Numbered from the stretch's first letter, positions 56,607-64,000 are shown. The stretch is DNA of 64,000 nt from Bdellovibrionia bacterium (GCA_030427805.1 JAUICP010000001.1:124001-188000); one strand, 5' to 3'. The notes: generated from the sequence alone by a model not told the origin. Numbers and translations are program-made.

Positions 56607-56697
56607 GGAGAGCTGGCAGAGCGGTTGAATGCACCGGTCTTGAAAACCGGCAGGCGTGATGAGCGTCTCGGGGGTTCGAATCCCCCGCTCTCCGCCA
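56607..56697 (+). tRNA. tRNA-Ser (anticodon UGA)
   Basis: A 91-base tRNA with the CCA end encoded. The acceptor stem is GGAGAGC with GCTCTCC, the anticodon loop is CTTGAAA (TGA), the variable arm is long as in class II tRNAs, and the T arm is CGGGGG-TTCGAAT-CCCCCG. Reads UCA and related serine codons. It lies downstream of serS. Confidence 0.97.
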
Positions 56698-56869
56698 TCT
56701 TACTTCGAATAAGCTTCCGATTTTAAAAACTATTCTCATTTCGGCTTCGGTCATGTGGCTTATCCACACTCCCTTCAGCTCTCAATTCGAATATTTTTAA
56801 ACTCGTTGCTTCTTCTTGTAAGAGGACTGAGTCTTTGCTTCGTGAGATTTTTGATATTCTTGCAACTCT

Positions 56870-57517
56870 TTGTCAGATCATTGGGGAGTGAAATTGAAGA
56901 GAACAACTGTCATCATTATTTTACTGTTCATGCAACTTGGCTGCTCGATAGGGTTTGCAATGAGTTGTCGATCTTCGGAACTGACACTTGAAGAGTCTCA
57001 AGTCCATTTAGGTGCAGAAAAATACTCGCCATTTTCAACCATGAAAGCTACGAGCTTTATTGGAGGTATTGCCGGAGTCATTGCTCTCGGCAGTGAAGAA
57101 GCGAATCGGGGAGAGAGTCAAATACCTGATTGGGTGACTGGAACTGCAGTTTTGTGGTGGTCGGCATCGGCCCTCATAATGATGTCTGACACCTGTCCTG
57201 TAAAACTTCATCCCGACGCCTCCGCTGCCAAAGTCACCAGGTCTGAAGCGGTCACTGAACGACTTAAAGGCTTAAGACAGTCCTTCTACGCCCTTCACCT
57301 GTTTAACTCCATTCCACTGCTTTTGGCGACACCCTATTCAAACAGAAGCGATAGGGCCCCTATTTTACTAGGTGGAATTCTTTTGCCTGCAGTTGTTGAT
57401 GTTATTTATCGAAACCTGTTCGCTAGAGACCAAGTTTCTCCTTGGACCTTTCAGCCGGGCATTGTCATGAATGACAGAGGGCCGACAGGAGTTTTAGCCC
57501 TTTCATACACTTGGTAA
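56870..57517 (+). CDS. Probable lipoprotein or membrane protein of unknown function
   Basis: A 215-residue protein. A hydrophobic leader (about residues 11-25) ends with QLGC, a likely lipobox. Further hydrophobic stretches occur at about 60-76, 88-102 and 165-180, so it may span a membrane or form a small barrel. The last residues (VLALSYTW) end with an aromatic residue, as in outer-membrane proteins. The start could also be the GTG at 56888. No family recognised. It is convergent with the GspE-like gene. Confidence 0.55.
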   Translation: MSDHWGVKLKRTTVIIILLFMQLGCSIGFAMSCRSSELTLEESQVHLGAEKYSPFSTMKATSFIGGIAGVIALGSEEANRGESQIPDWVTGTAVLWWSASALIMMSDTCPVKLHPDASAAKVTRSEAVTERLKGLRQSFYALHLFNSIPLLLATPYSNRSDRAPILLGGILLPAVVDVIYRNLFARDQVSPWTFQPGIVMNDRGPTGVLALSYTW

Positions 57518-57539
57518 AGTGTTTAAGAGATTTTACCAA
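57511..57539. terminator. Weak hairpin between convergent genes
   Basis: TTGGTAAA and TTTACCAA form an 8-bp stem around 13 bases, covering both stop codons at the junction of the convergent genes. T runs are short, so termination strength is doubtful. Confidence 0.35.
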
Positions 57540-60166
57540 ACAATGCCTTTTAAGTGCTTTTCAACTTGGTCAATTGTTGAAAGACCATTCAGTGAAATTT
57601 GGTAGCCATTGATCCGCATATTACTGAAACCTTCTTTTAAAAGAATTTCGTGAATCTCAGCGCTTGGTGTATTTTTCATCAGAGCTTCTCTAAGGAGTGG
57701 AGTTTTCTTCCAATACTCGAGAAGGGGTACGCGCCCTTTGTAGCCAGTTTGCGAGCAATCATGACACGTTCGTGCTTCCCAAAGTACACTACTCTTAAGT
57801 TCTTCAATCACTCCGGAAACCACGCGCTTTTGCGAAGCAGTCATGGCTCGTGTTCTTCGGCAAGAGTTACACAGCCTGGGGATTAGTCTTTGTGCCATAA
57901 CACCTAAGAGCTGACTTGCTACCAAGCTATCACTGACACCCCAATTTCGAAGGTTATCAATTAGATCTAGTGAATGGGCAGAAAACGTAGTCGCAATTAC
58001 GAGTGAGCCCTTTTGTGCGAGATTAAAGACTTCTTTGGCCACGTCCTCAGAATCAACATCCTCAATAAAGATAACATCTGACTCTTGAAGGGCCGCCATT
58101 TTAAGAGCTTCTTTTTGACTCGGCCCTTTATCCCCTCGAAGTGAGACCTGGTTAATTCCGCTGACCTCTAGACTGACAGGATTTTCGATAGTGGAAATAT
58201 TGAGTTTTAGAGAATTGATTTCTTCTAAACAAGAGTAGACAGTTCCTTTTCGGCCACTCCGCTCGGGGCCCGTTATAAAAAAGACACCTTGTTTACTGCG
58301 CAAAATTTCTTTTAAAAATTTGATAGTATTAGTGTCAGGAATTAACATATTCAGAGGAATCAGACTCGTCGTTGCCGAGGCCCAATTAATCACAACCTTC
58401 TCACCATGCACAGTTGGAAGCACTTTAACCTCTCCTAGGCGAGGTTCAGAGCCAACAGTTTTATCAATACGTCCCTGCTGTATTTGCTGGGTGTTTTGTA
58501 CGTCGAGTTTAGCGGACACCTTAATTCGATTAATCAAACGAGAGCCGATTTCTGGATAGATTTGATCATATTCCCACATTTCACCATCAATTCTAAATCG
58601 AATCATATAACGATCTTCAAGTGGTTCAATGTGTACGGACGCCGCCTTTCTCGCCAAACTTTGACTGAGTATTTCGTCAAGCAGGTGTCTATTATATCTT
58701 CTTTGGCCGGCACCATCCGAAGACTCTTCTGTCTTCTTATTTTTGAGTTCTTCTAAAATTTCAAGAAAGCGAGCTCTGGGTATTGCAAATACATCAGAAT
58801 TAAAATCTGGAAGGTATCGACCCACGATCTCGTTAATGTCTTTATTATTCAATGGATTAACGACACCTACCCATAAATTTTGACCTTCCTTTTGAAAAGG
58901 TAAAACTTGGTATTTTTCGATAGCACTAAGGGGCATGAGGGTCGATGTCACAACTAAGTGTTGCGATATATCTATGTTCTTATATCTGATAGATTGGTTT
59001 TCACTGAGATACTGTAAGCGTCTCGCAATGGATTGAGCTAAGGAAATAGAAAATTGTGGGAACTTTAATAAGCCATTGACGACGTCAGCAGGGACAGCGA
59101 TGACCCGAGAGTCTTCCGTAGCCCTTGCAACATGAATATGGGCTCTATCTGTGAGTAAGGTGACTTCACCGAGAGTATCTCCGGGTTCAGCAAAATAGAT
59201 AGTCGATAGAACATCAGACTCGATGGTTCGCGACACATCGACTCGACCCGATTCAACGATATAGAGCATTTCGACTTTAGTGTTTGGAACAAAAAGGGTT
59301 TCACCGGCATTAAGTACAATTTCGGATGAATGCTTTTTGATCATATTCATTTGTTTGTCGTTAAGATTTTCAAGAATAGTGCATCGATTTTTGAAATCAG
59401 CGAGATCAAGCTTCTCATCGAGCGGTCGAACTTTAGGACCAGACTCTTCGTCATCAACGATGAAACCATCTTTAGCAAGGATTTCGTTTATAACGGCACT
59501 TCTGATTGAGAATATATTTACCGTACTATTCGGGTGCGCTTGTTTCACAATGTCAATCACGGTTTGGTCAAAGGGATCTTCCATGCCGACAATGACGGTT
59601 CGATCACTCGAAGGCAGGGCTACAAAAGCCTTTTCAGCCATAATATCTTTGTGGATTTTATCTGATAAAGGGTAATTCTTCTTAAGCATGTCGCTCAACT
59701 GATGAATACAACCGTGGTCCTTTATGAATTTAAAAGAACGGTGGGACATATTCTTGAGAAGTGTATTCGCTATAGCCTGAGATGACGTCAGAAGCCTTAG
59801 AAAGTCTTCGCTACTCAATTCAAGTAAAGTTGAATCCTGAAGAGCAAAACAGGATGTTGTATGAGCTGAACCGACAAGGGAGCTGAGTTCAGAAAAGTGT
59901 TCACCTGAATTGTAAACCGCAACTCTTTGAGGACGATTGATGATTTTACTAGTTTTTATAACCTCTACCGAACCAGATGACAGAAAGAATACAGAGTCCC
60001 CAGGTTCATTCTCAACAAAGAGGGGCTCTCCTTTTTTGACGGAAACCTCTTTAACACATTTAGTGATTTCATCGACTATCTCATCATCTACTTCATTGAG
60101 GAGATTGCTGTTAGCCAGTAAAATCTTCTTGTACTCGAAATCATTGTTTAATTCTTCAGCTGCCAT
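57533..60166 (-). CDS. GspE/PilB-like protein with two cyclic-nucleotide-binding-like domains and a degenerate ATPase site
   Basis: An 877-residue protein. Order: cNBD-like domain (about 20-140); MshEN/T2SSE-N-like segment (about 165-232, with MEDPFD); second cNBD-like domain (about 262-390, GDTLGEVTLL); second MshEN-like segment (about 400-472, VVNPLNNKDINEIV); and a T2SSE secretion ATPase domain (about 490-830). The Zn-binding Cys pairs remain (CNSC 766-769, CHDC 801-804). The P-loop reads GPERSGRKGT, where GPTGSGKTT is expected, so Arg639 replaces the catalytic Lys. The Asp box reads IENPV and the His box lacks its His. In both cNBDs I do not see the Arg that binds cyclic phosphate. It may be a regulatory pseudo-ATPase of a type IV pilus or type II secretion system. 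Confidence 0.8.
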   Translation of the reverse strand: MAAEELNNDFEYKKILLANSNLLNEVDDEIVDEITKCVKEVSVKKGEPLFVENEPGDSVFFLSSGSVEVIKTSKIINRPQRVAVYNSGEHFSELSSLVGSAHTTSCFALQDSTLLELSSEDFLRLLTSSQAIANTLLKNMSHRSFKFIKDHGCIHQLSDMLKKNYPLSDKIHKDIMAEKAFVALPSSDRTVIVGMEDPFDQTVIDIVKQAHPNSTVNIFSIRSAVINEILAKDGFIVDDEESGPKVRPLDEKLDLADFKNRCTILENLNDKQMNMIKKHSSEIVLNAGETLFVPNTKVEMLYIVESGRVDVSRTIESDVLSTIYFAEPGDTLGEVTLLTDRAHIHVARATEDSRVIAVPADVVNGLLKFPQFSISLAQSIARRLQYLSENQSIRYKNIDISQHLVVTSTLMPLSAIEKYQVLPFQKEGQNLWVGVVNPLNNKDINEIVGRYLPDFNSDVFAIPRARFLEILEELKNKKTEESSDGAGQRRYNRHLLDEILSQSLARKAASVHIEPLEDRYMIRFRIDGEMWEYDQIYPEIGSRLINRIKVSAKLDVQNTQQIQQGRIDKTVGSEPRLGEVKVLPTVHGEKVVINWASATTSLIPLNMLIPDTNTIKFLKEILRSKQGVFFITGPERSGRKGTVYSCLEEINSLKLNISTIENPVSLEVSGINQVSLRGDKGPSQKEALKMAALQESDVIFIEDVDSEDVAKEVFNLAQKGSLVIATTFSAHSLDLIDNLRNWGVSDSLVASQLLGVMAQRLIPRLCNSCRRTRAMTASQKRVVSGVIEELKSSVLWEARTCHDCSQTGYKGRVPLLEYWKKTPLLREALMKNTPSAEIHEILLKEGFSNMRINGYQISLNGLSTIDQVEKHLKGIVW

Positions 60167-60236
60167 GTATCACTTTTCGGCAAATGAAAGCAGCTTGTGT
60201 AGCGGATCAGAGTCTAAATTCTAAAATGAGATAAAA

Positions 60237-60617
60237 TTATTGGGAGGCTTTACCTTGGTAGGGCGTGCAACCTATAGAATAGGTCGTTGCACCCCTTGTA
60301 ACTGCCAGTAAAACAAGACCTTTGTCGCTACCTTTTGAAATTGTATTTGTCTGAGTCTTTTTGTCAGCAGCCATTAGAGTTAAGAGGCCATGATTATTCT
60401 GAGGCACTTCGCGGAGTAAGCTGATTTTTAGTGAATCAAATTGGTAAAGATCAGCTGATGCAATATCTAATTTTTGCTTGAAGCGAATGAATCTTTTTTC
60501 GAGCTTCTTTTGAACAGAACTTCGATTGACGAGGCCCGAGCAAACAAATTCGTTGTTAGACGCTAATACAGTCTGTGAAACAAATAGAGTTAATAATGTG
60601 AGTACAATTACTTTCAT
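60237..60617 (-). CDS. Small secreted protein of unknown function
   Basis: The ATG at 60617 has GGAGAG four bases upstream; a longer frame begins six codons earlier without that support. The 126-residue product has a signal peptide (about 1-19, ending VLA). The mature part has two cysteines (EFVCSGLV near the start, SIGCTPYQ near the end) that could pair, and it looks beta-rich. No family recognised. It is divergent from the sigma-factor operon, sharing 232 bases with an operator-like palindrome. Confidence 0.7.
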   Translation of the reverse strand: MKVIVLTLLTLFVSQTVLASNNEFVCSGLVNRSSVQKKLEKRFIRFKQKLDIASADLYQFDSLKISLLREVPQNNHGLLTLMAADKKTQTNTISKGSDKGLVLLAVTRGATTYSIGCTPYQGKASQ

Positions 60618-60703
60618 ATCGCTCTCCTCAAGCACTCTTCAGACTTAGTCGGTGCCTCAAATAGGTGCAAGGGATCAAATTAAAAATGTAGAGTGGTTAA
60701 AAT

Positions 60704-60722
60704 TGAGACAAAATTTGTCACA
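60704..60722. promoter_or_regulatory. Operator-like palindrome between divergent genes
   Basis: GACAAA-A-TTTGTC is a perfect 13-base palindrome, extended by outer TG and CA after one mismatched pair on each side. It lies between the small secreted protein gene and the lipoprotein-sigma factor operon, a typical place for a dimeric regulator site. Confidence 0.45.
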
Positions 60723-60849
60723 AAAACTTTCCTCAATATAGGCCTAAGTAGCTGATTATATTAGTAAAAATAATTTCTTAAAAAGGCGAAACTTTTCGGT
60801 CACCCAAGTGTTTTGGATATGAATGAATAATCCAACCGGAGAGGTAACG

Positions 60850-61740
60850 ATGGAAAAACTAATTAAATCACTACTTTTAAGTGCATTGATTTTGGGCCTA
60901 GCTGCCTGTGATAAGAGAGTTGAAGAAGCGAGTACAGTCAACAATATTGAAGCCGCGGTCGAAAGTGGTGTATCCGCAATGTCGGGAATTATGGACGATC
61001 AAAATGGCAGTACCTATGCCATGAAGCAAACGCCGATTCACGATCCATTAAGAAATTTAAACGAATTGTTGTTTCCAAAAGCTTACGCCGCCAATTGCGC
61101 AAGAGCCGTTGCTCAGGCCTGTAACCTTGGTGTTAAACAGGCCACATACGATGACTGTAGCGGATCTGCCGGTCTACTTAGTCTAGATGGACAGGTGACC
61201 CTTACATATTCGAACATGGCTTGTACCATGGCAAACGTCGGAGATAACGTCGTAAGAACCTACAATTATACGATATCAGGTCCTCGAGGTGGAGTTGTCA
61301 CTAATTCAAGTGACATTAAAGCCACTTACGATGGCACGCAACTCTCTGGTGGTGCAAAACTTGAGAAGACTGCGACAGGACACGAAGTTACTATTTTTGG
61401 AAAGCACAAATCATTCGTGCGAAATGAGCGAGAACTTTACGACGTTTCGATTGAAACAGGTTCACCCTTGCAGATTACAGGTGGCCTTGCCCGAGGAAAT
61501 CGTCAGGTGACAAATGGAAGCCTCAAGGTTTATCACAATATTGCTGAGTTCACGGCTGAGTTCACTGCTAATAATCTTGGTTGGTCGAGTAGTTGTTGTC
61601 ACCCGGTTTCTGGATCATTGTCTGTATCATACGAGGGATCCATTACTGGTACTGCTTCCATCACTTTTAACTCTTGTGGCGAAGCAACTCACGAAAAAGA
61701 CGGCTTGAGTCAGGAACTGACTTTGTCTTATTGTGAATAG
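60850..61740 (+). CDS. Cysteine-containing lipoprotein heading the sigma-factor operon
   Basis: The ATG at 60850 has GGAGAGG ten bases upstream; 296 residues. Lipobox LAAC with Cys20, followed by Asp, which in E. coli would keep a lipoprotein in the inner membrane. The rest is likely beta-rich and has eight or more cysteines in the mature part (NCARAVAQACNLG, DDCSG, SSCCHPV, SCGEATHE, SYCE), suggesting several disulfides. No family recognised. The sigma factor starts 3 bases after its stop, so the two are co-expressed. A role as envelope sensor or as regulon member is inferred only from position. Confidence 0.75.
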   Translation: MEKLIKSLLLSALILGLAACDKRVEEASTVNNIEAAVESGVSAMSGIMDDQNGSTYAMKQTPIHDPLRNLNELLFPKAYAANCARAVAQACNLGVKQATYDDCSGSAGLLSLDGQVTLTYSNMACTMANVGDNVVRTYNYTISGPRGGVVTNSSDIKATYDGTQLSGGAKLEKTATGHEVTIFGKHKSFVRNERELYDVSIETGSPLQITGGLARGNRQVTNGSLKVYHNIAEFTAEFTANNLGWSSSCCHPVSGSLSVSYEGSITGTASITFNSCGEATHEKDGLSQELTLSYCE

Positions 61741-61743
61741 GGT

Positions 61744-62301
61744 ATGGATAAAAATGATGATCGCTGCATGGAAAAAATCGCGGAAGGTTCGCAAACAGCA
61801 TTCCGCGAATTATTTGAAAAGTACTCTGGTAGTTTATTGGGATATTGCCAGCGATTATTATCCAACCAAAGCTTGGCCGAAGAAATAACCCAGGAGATTT
61901 GGATGAAAGTTATTAAATTAGCTCCAAATTATAAACCTGAAGGACATTTTAAAGCTTGGCTTTTCACAATGGCGCGCAACTCTTGTTTTAACCAGCTGAG
62001 AGCGCAAAAGAATTTTAATAAATATACTGAAAGTGTTAAAGCTGAATCAATATCAGCTACAGAAGAAGAAACATTAGAACAATTTTTTGAAAGTAAAGAA
62101 ACAATGGAATCCCTGAAGAAGGCGGTAGATCAATTACCAGACAGTCAAAGAGCGGCAATCGTATTGTGGCTCGGTGATGAAATGGACTATCAGCAGATCT
62201 CCGAGGAGCTCGATTTATCGCTCGCGGCCACAAAATCTTTACTTTTCAGAGCAAAGAAATCAATTGAAGCGATAGTGGGGACTGGAGGCTCAAATGGATA
62301 A
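61744..62301 (+). CDS. ECF-type RNA polymerase sigma factor
   Basis: A 185-residue sigma-70 family factor with region 2 (FRELFEKYSGSLLGYCQRLL, EEITQEIWMKVIKLA, FKAWLFTMARNSCFNQLR) and region 4 (QLPDSQRAAIVLWLGDEMDYQQISEELDLSLAATKSLLFRAKK). Regions 1.1 and 3 are missing, as is typical of ECF factors. It directs polymerase to a special promoter set, probably for envelope functions given its neighbours. Its stop overlaps the next gene by 8 bases, the usual arrangement with an anti-sigma factor. Confidence 0.92.
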   Translation: MDKNDDRCMEKIAEGSQTAFRELFEKYSGSLLGYCQRLLSNQSLAEEITQEIWMKVIKLAPNYKPEGHFKAWLFTMARNSCFNQLRAQKNFNKYTESVKAESISATEEETLEQFFESKETMESLKKAVDQLPDSQRAAIVLWLGDEMDYQQISEELDLSLAATKSLLFRAKKSIEAIVGTGGSNG

Positions 62302-62662
62302 AAAGCCTTGGTTCCATGAAGAACCATCAAAAGAATACAAAGATGCGGTTTTTGCAAAAGCCTTTAAAGAATTAGAAAAAAATAAAGAGCTAGCGCCATC
62401 TAAAGCAAGTATCCTTTATAGCCGTCTCTTTATATTTCAGTCTTTAGCAGTTGTTATTGGAGGCTTCTTTGTTTGGAGATTTTTTCAGTCGCCTCAACAA
62501 AGAGTCACCCAAGAAGAAGTTGCCGAGCTGAATCGAGCGGTCGAGTTATCAGAAGAAATTCTTATCTCTGAAGCAGGCGTTGAAAGCTTTGAAGACTTAG
62601 AAATGATTGGCGAACTGGATTTACTGACTGATCTCGATGTCATCGAGGAGTGGGAATCATGA
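62294..62662 (+). CDS. Single-pass membrane protein, candidate anti-sigma factor
   Basis: A 122-residue protein with a soluble N-terminus (1-45), one membrane helix (about 50-67, IFQSLAVVIGGFFVWRFF) and an acidic C-terminal part (about 75-122). Position directly after an ECF sigma gene, with an 8-base overlap, and the topology fit an anti-sigma factor, but no ZAS motif or known anti-sigma domain is seen. The end, ELDLLTDLDVIEEWE, is echoed in the next small protein. The stop overlaps the next ATG (ATGA). Confidence 0.72.
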   Translation: MDKKPWFHEEPSKEYKDAVFAKAFKELEKNKELAPSKASILYSRLFIFQSLAVVIGGFFVWRFFQSPQQRVTQEEVAELNRAVELSEEILISEAGVESFEDLEMIGELDLLTDLDVIEEWES

Positions 62663-62841
62663 GTGATAAAGATAGAGACAATAAGAAAGCTTTTGTTCCC
62701 TCGAAAGCAATGCTGAAGAACCTGGATTTGTTGATGAATTTAGACGTGGTTGAGGATGCTGAAAATTGGGATCTCTATGATAACGTCGATTCAAATGAAT
62801 TGATCTCTGCAGATGTAGAGTTAGGTGGTGAAGATGAATAA
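62659..62841 (+). CDS. Small acidic protein
   Basis: A 60-residue protein starting at the ATG that overlaps the stop of the upstream gene. No signal peptide or membrane helix. Residues about 19-36 (LKNLDLLMNLDVVEDAEN) resemble the C-terminus of the upstream membrane protein, and the tail is strongly acidic (about 43-60). It might bind the basic repeat protein encoded next. Existence is supported by tight overlaps on both sides. Confidence 0.65.
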   Translation: MSDKDRDNKKAFVPSKAMLKNLDLLMNLDVVEDAENWDLYDNVDSNELISADVELGGEDE

Positions 62842-63289
62842 ATCAATGAATAGGAGAGACTTCTTTAAATCAAGTTTAGCTCTATCCTTATTGAGTTTAA
62901 GCGGCTTAAAAGAGTCTAATGCCCAGTCGTCCAACGATGCTCTAGAGCGATTTAAATCACTGTCACCTGAGCAACAAAGGGTTCTTCAAGAGCGCTGGGA
63001 GAAATTGAAGTCAATGGATCCTGAGAAGCGCAAAAAATTAATGAAGAATTACAAGCGTTTTAAATCACTTCCTGCCGAACAAAGAAACCGCATTAAAAGA
63101 GGATTAAAGCGTTGGAAATCTCTATCACCAGAGAGAAGAAATAATATTCGTCAGCGCTTTCAAAGATGGAGGAGTATGTCTCCAGAAAGGCGGCAAGTGA
63201 TTCGCCAGCGCTTTCAAAGGTGGCGTACTCTGACGCCCGCTCAAAGAGCGCGAATTAGAAGGAGAATAAGGCAACGTCGCGGTGAATAG
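62834..63289 (+). CDS. Basic 18-residue-repeat protein (DUF3106-like) with a twin-arginine signal
   Basis: Starting at ATG 62834, 151 residues. The N-terminus MNKSMNRRDFFKSSLALSLL has a Tat-type motif (RRDFFK), followed by a hydrophobic stretch. The mature part has six tandem 18-residue repeats, for example KSLSPERRNNIRQRFQRW, of the SPE-x-R type seen in DUF3106. The repeats become more arginine-rich towards the C-terminus. From memory, DUF3106 proteins often lie next to an ECF sigma factor and a small membrane protein in proteobacteria, so the operon fits. The function of the family is unknown to me. Its tatBC exporter is encoded at 33637-34877. Confidence 0.82.
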   Translation: MNKSMNRRDFFKSSLALSLLSLSGLKESNAQSSNDALERFKSLSPEQQRVLQERWEKLKSMDPEKRKKLMKNYKRFKSLPAEQRNRIKRGLKRWKSLSPERRNNIRQRFQRWRSMSPERRQVIRQRFQRWRTLTPAQRARIRRRIRQRRGE

Positions 63290-64000
63290 TCGGTTCTCTC
63301 TAGCACTACTCCTTTTACTATTACTCATCGGTCCGCCATCAAGGGCTGATGATCTTGATTATTTTAGTTTTAAGATTCCAAGTAGCGTTTATTTTGGTTT
63401 GCAAGGAGATAGTCAGAAAACCCGCTCACTGAATCTCGGGTTAGCCCTTAATGTGTACAAAAACAATTTTCTAGAGCTTTCGGTATCAAAGGCTCGGCAA
63501 AAAATTGATGATGAAGAAAGTTACCAAGTTCAAACTCTTCTGATGGGGTATCGTTCAGATCCTTTAAACAAGTTTAGCTATGAAGCTGAGTACTTTGAAA
63601 CCTCTGTTGAGGAGCTTACAAAATTGATCCAGGGCCGAATAGGGGCGGCTTACAATGGGGCTGATTATACGCTCGGCCTTTACCTTGGCTTGTTGAGTAA
63701 CCAGTTTTCGACTACAGAAATTGAAAGTTTAAATATTTTGAGTCACAAAAAAACTTATACGGGGATTCTCTTCGGGTTTAAAGGCGAGTACTTCTATAAA
63801 AGCTGGGGCTTTTTCCTTCAGGCGATCAGCTTTTCTTACAACGAAGACTTAAGCATTTTTGAGGATGAACTCATTAGCTTTTTCGTTCCTATTGAATCAA
63901 TCAACTTAATAACAGGACAGAGTCAGTTAAATGTTAACACTCGCTTTTCTTACTCATTTAAAAATGCGAGCTTAGCTTTGTTAATTAATTATACAAAAGG
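63282..64000 (+). CDS. Probable outer-membrane beta-barrel protein, 3' end outside the window
   Basis: A GTG at 63282 overlaps the stop of the repeat gene by 8 bases and opens a frame that is still open at the window end (239 codons). The N-terminus MNSRFSLALLLLLLLIGPPSRA is a signal peptide. The following sequence alternates polar and hydrophobic residues with regular aromatic positions (SVYFGLQGD, NFLELSVSKA, LTKLIQGRIGAAYNG, YTLGLYLGLLS, FFLQAISFSYNE), as in outer-membrane barrels. The ribosome binding site is weak (AAGG about 11 bases upstream). It is the last visible gene of the sigma-factor operon. Confidence 0.72.
   Translation, partial: MNSRFSLALLLLLLLIGPPSRADDLDYFSFKIPSSVYFGLQGDSQKTRSLNLGLALNVYKNNFLELSVSKARQKIDDEESYQVQTLLMGYRSDPLNKFSYEAEYFETSVEELTKLIQGRIGAAYNGADYTLGLYLGLLSNQFSTTEIESLNILSHKKTYTGILFGFKGEYFYKSWGFFLQAISFSYNEDLSIFEDELISFFVPIESINLITGQSQLNVNTRFSYSFKNASLALLINYTK

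Noticed and set aside
56870-57517. Mobile element or integration at the tRNA-Ser gene
   Set aside because: No integrase, no direct repeat of the tRNA 3' end was seen downstream, and codon use looks like the rest of the window.

Overview
The window looks like chromosome from a member of the Bdellovibrionota (Bdellovibrio/Bacteriovorax-type, formerly Deltaproteobacteria). I infer this from gene content: a 64-residue histone-fold protein that resembles, from memory, the Bdellovibrio chromosomal histone (Bd0055/HBb), many lipoproteins and envelope proteins, a GatCAB amidotransferase, a rho-rpmE-prfA-prmC-murA block and a GYF-TM-TPR protein. Base composition is moderate and fairly even. I see no insertion sequence, prophage, integrase, CRISPR array or rRNA, so this reads as core chromosome rather than an island.

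Layout. 1-6025: envelope and secreted proteins (a CsgG-like protein, a secreted NagZ-like glycosidase, a lipoprotein esterase, a lipoprotein MsrA-MsrB fusion). 6036-9527: mfd. 9734-17231: a complex I operon with only membrane-arm genes, nuoAHJKLMN. 17399-21808: a trypsin-like protease, an M23 peptidase with a small overlapping secreted partner, a patatin-like phospholipase and a helix-turn-helix protein. 21911-30216: mostly minus strand, with lon, a short coiled-coil protein, a DksA-family protein that has lost zinc cysteines, an LpoA-like lipoprotein, and hemW-grpE-dnaJ. 30219-36354: an M16 peptidase, an unknown protein, tatB, tatC and a membrane metallophosphoesterase. 36472-43531: the histone gene, ligA, gatCAB, a Ppx/GppA phosphatase and a DUF192 lipoprotein. 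43662-51416: a LysM lipoprotein that also has a C-terminal membrane helix, a PilZ protein, then rho, rpmE, prfA, prmC and murA. 51514-56697: a 48-residue secreted peptide, the GYF-TM-TPR protein, a small membrane protein, serS and tRNA-Ser(UGA). 56870-60617: a lipoprotein candidate, a large GspE/PilB-like protein with cyclic-nucleotide-binding-like domains and a degenerate ATPase site, and a small secreted protein. 60850-64000: an ECF sigma factor operon with a lipoprotein, a candidate anti-sigma protein, a small acidic protein, a very basic repeat protein with a Tat signal, and the start of a probable outer-membrane barrel protein.

How the genes work together. The main themes are envelope maintenance (NagZ-like, LpoA-like, M23, LysM, MurA, CsgG-like), respiration (complex I membrane arm, Tat export), protein quality control (Lon, DnaJ/GrpE, proteases, MsrAB), translation (GatCAB, RF1, PrmC, L31, SerS and its tRNA) and nucleic-acid transactions (Mfd, LigA, Rho, histone). 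The items most worth follow-up are the degenerate GspE-like protein at 57533-60166, the sigma-factor operon at 60850-64000 with its acidic and basic partners, the histone with its palindromic upstream region, and the lipid-anchored LysM protein with a second membrane anchor. Functions rest on motif recognition by eye; no database search was possible.
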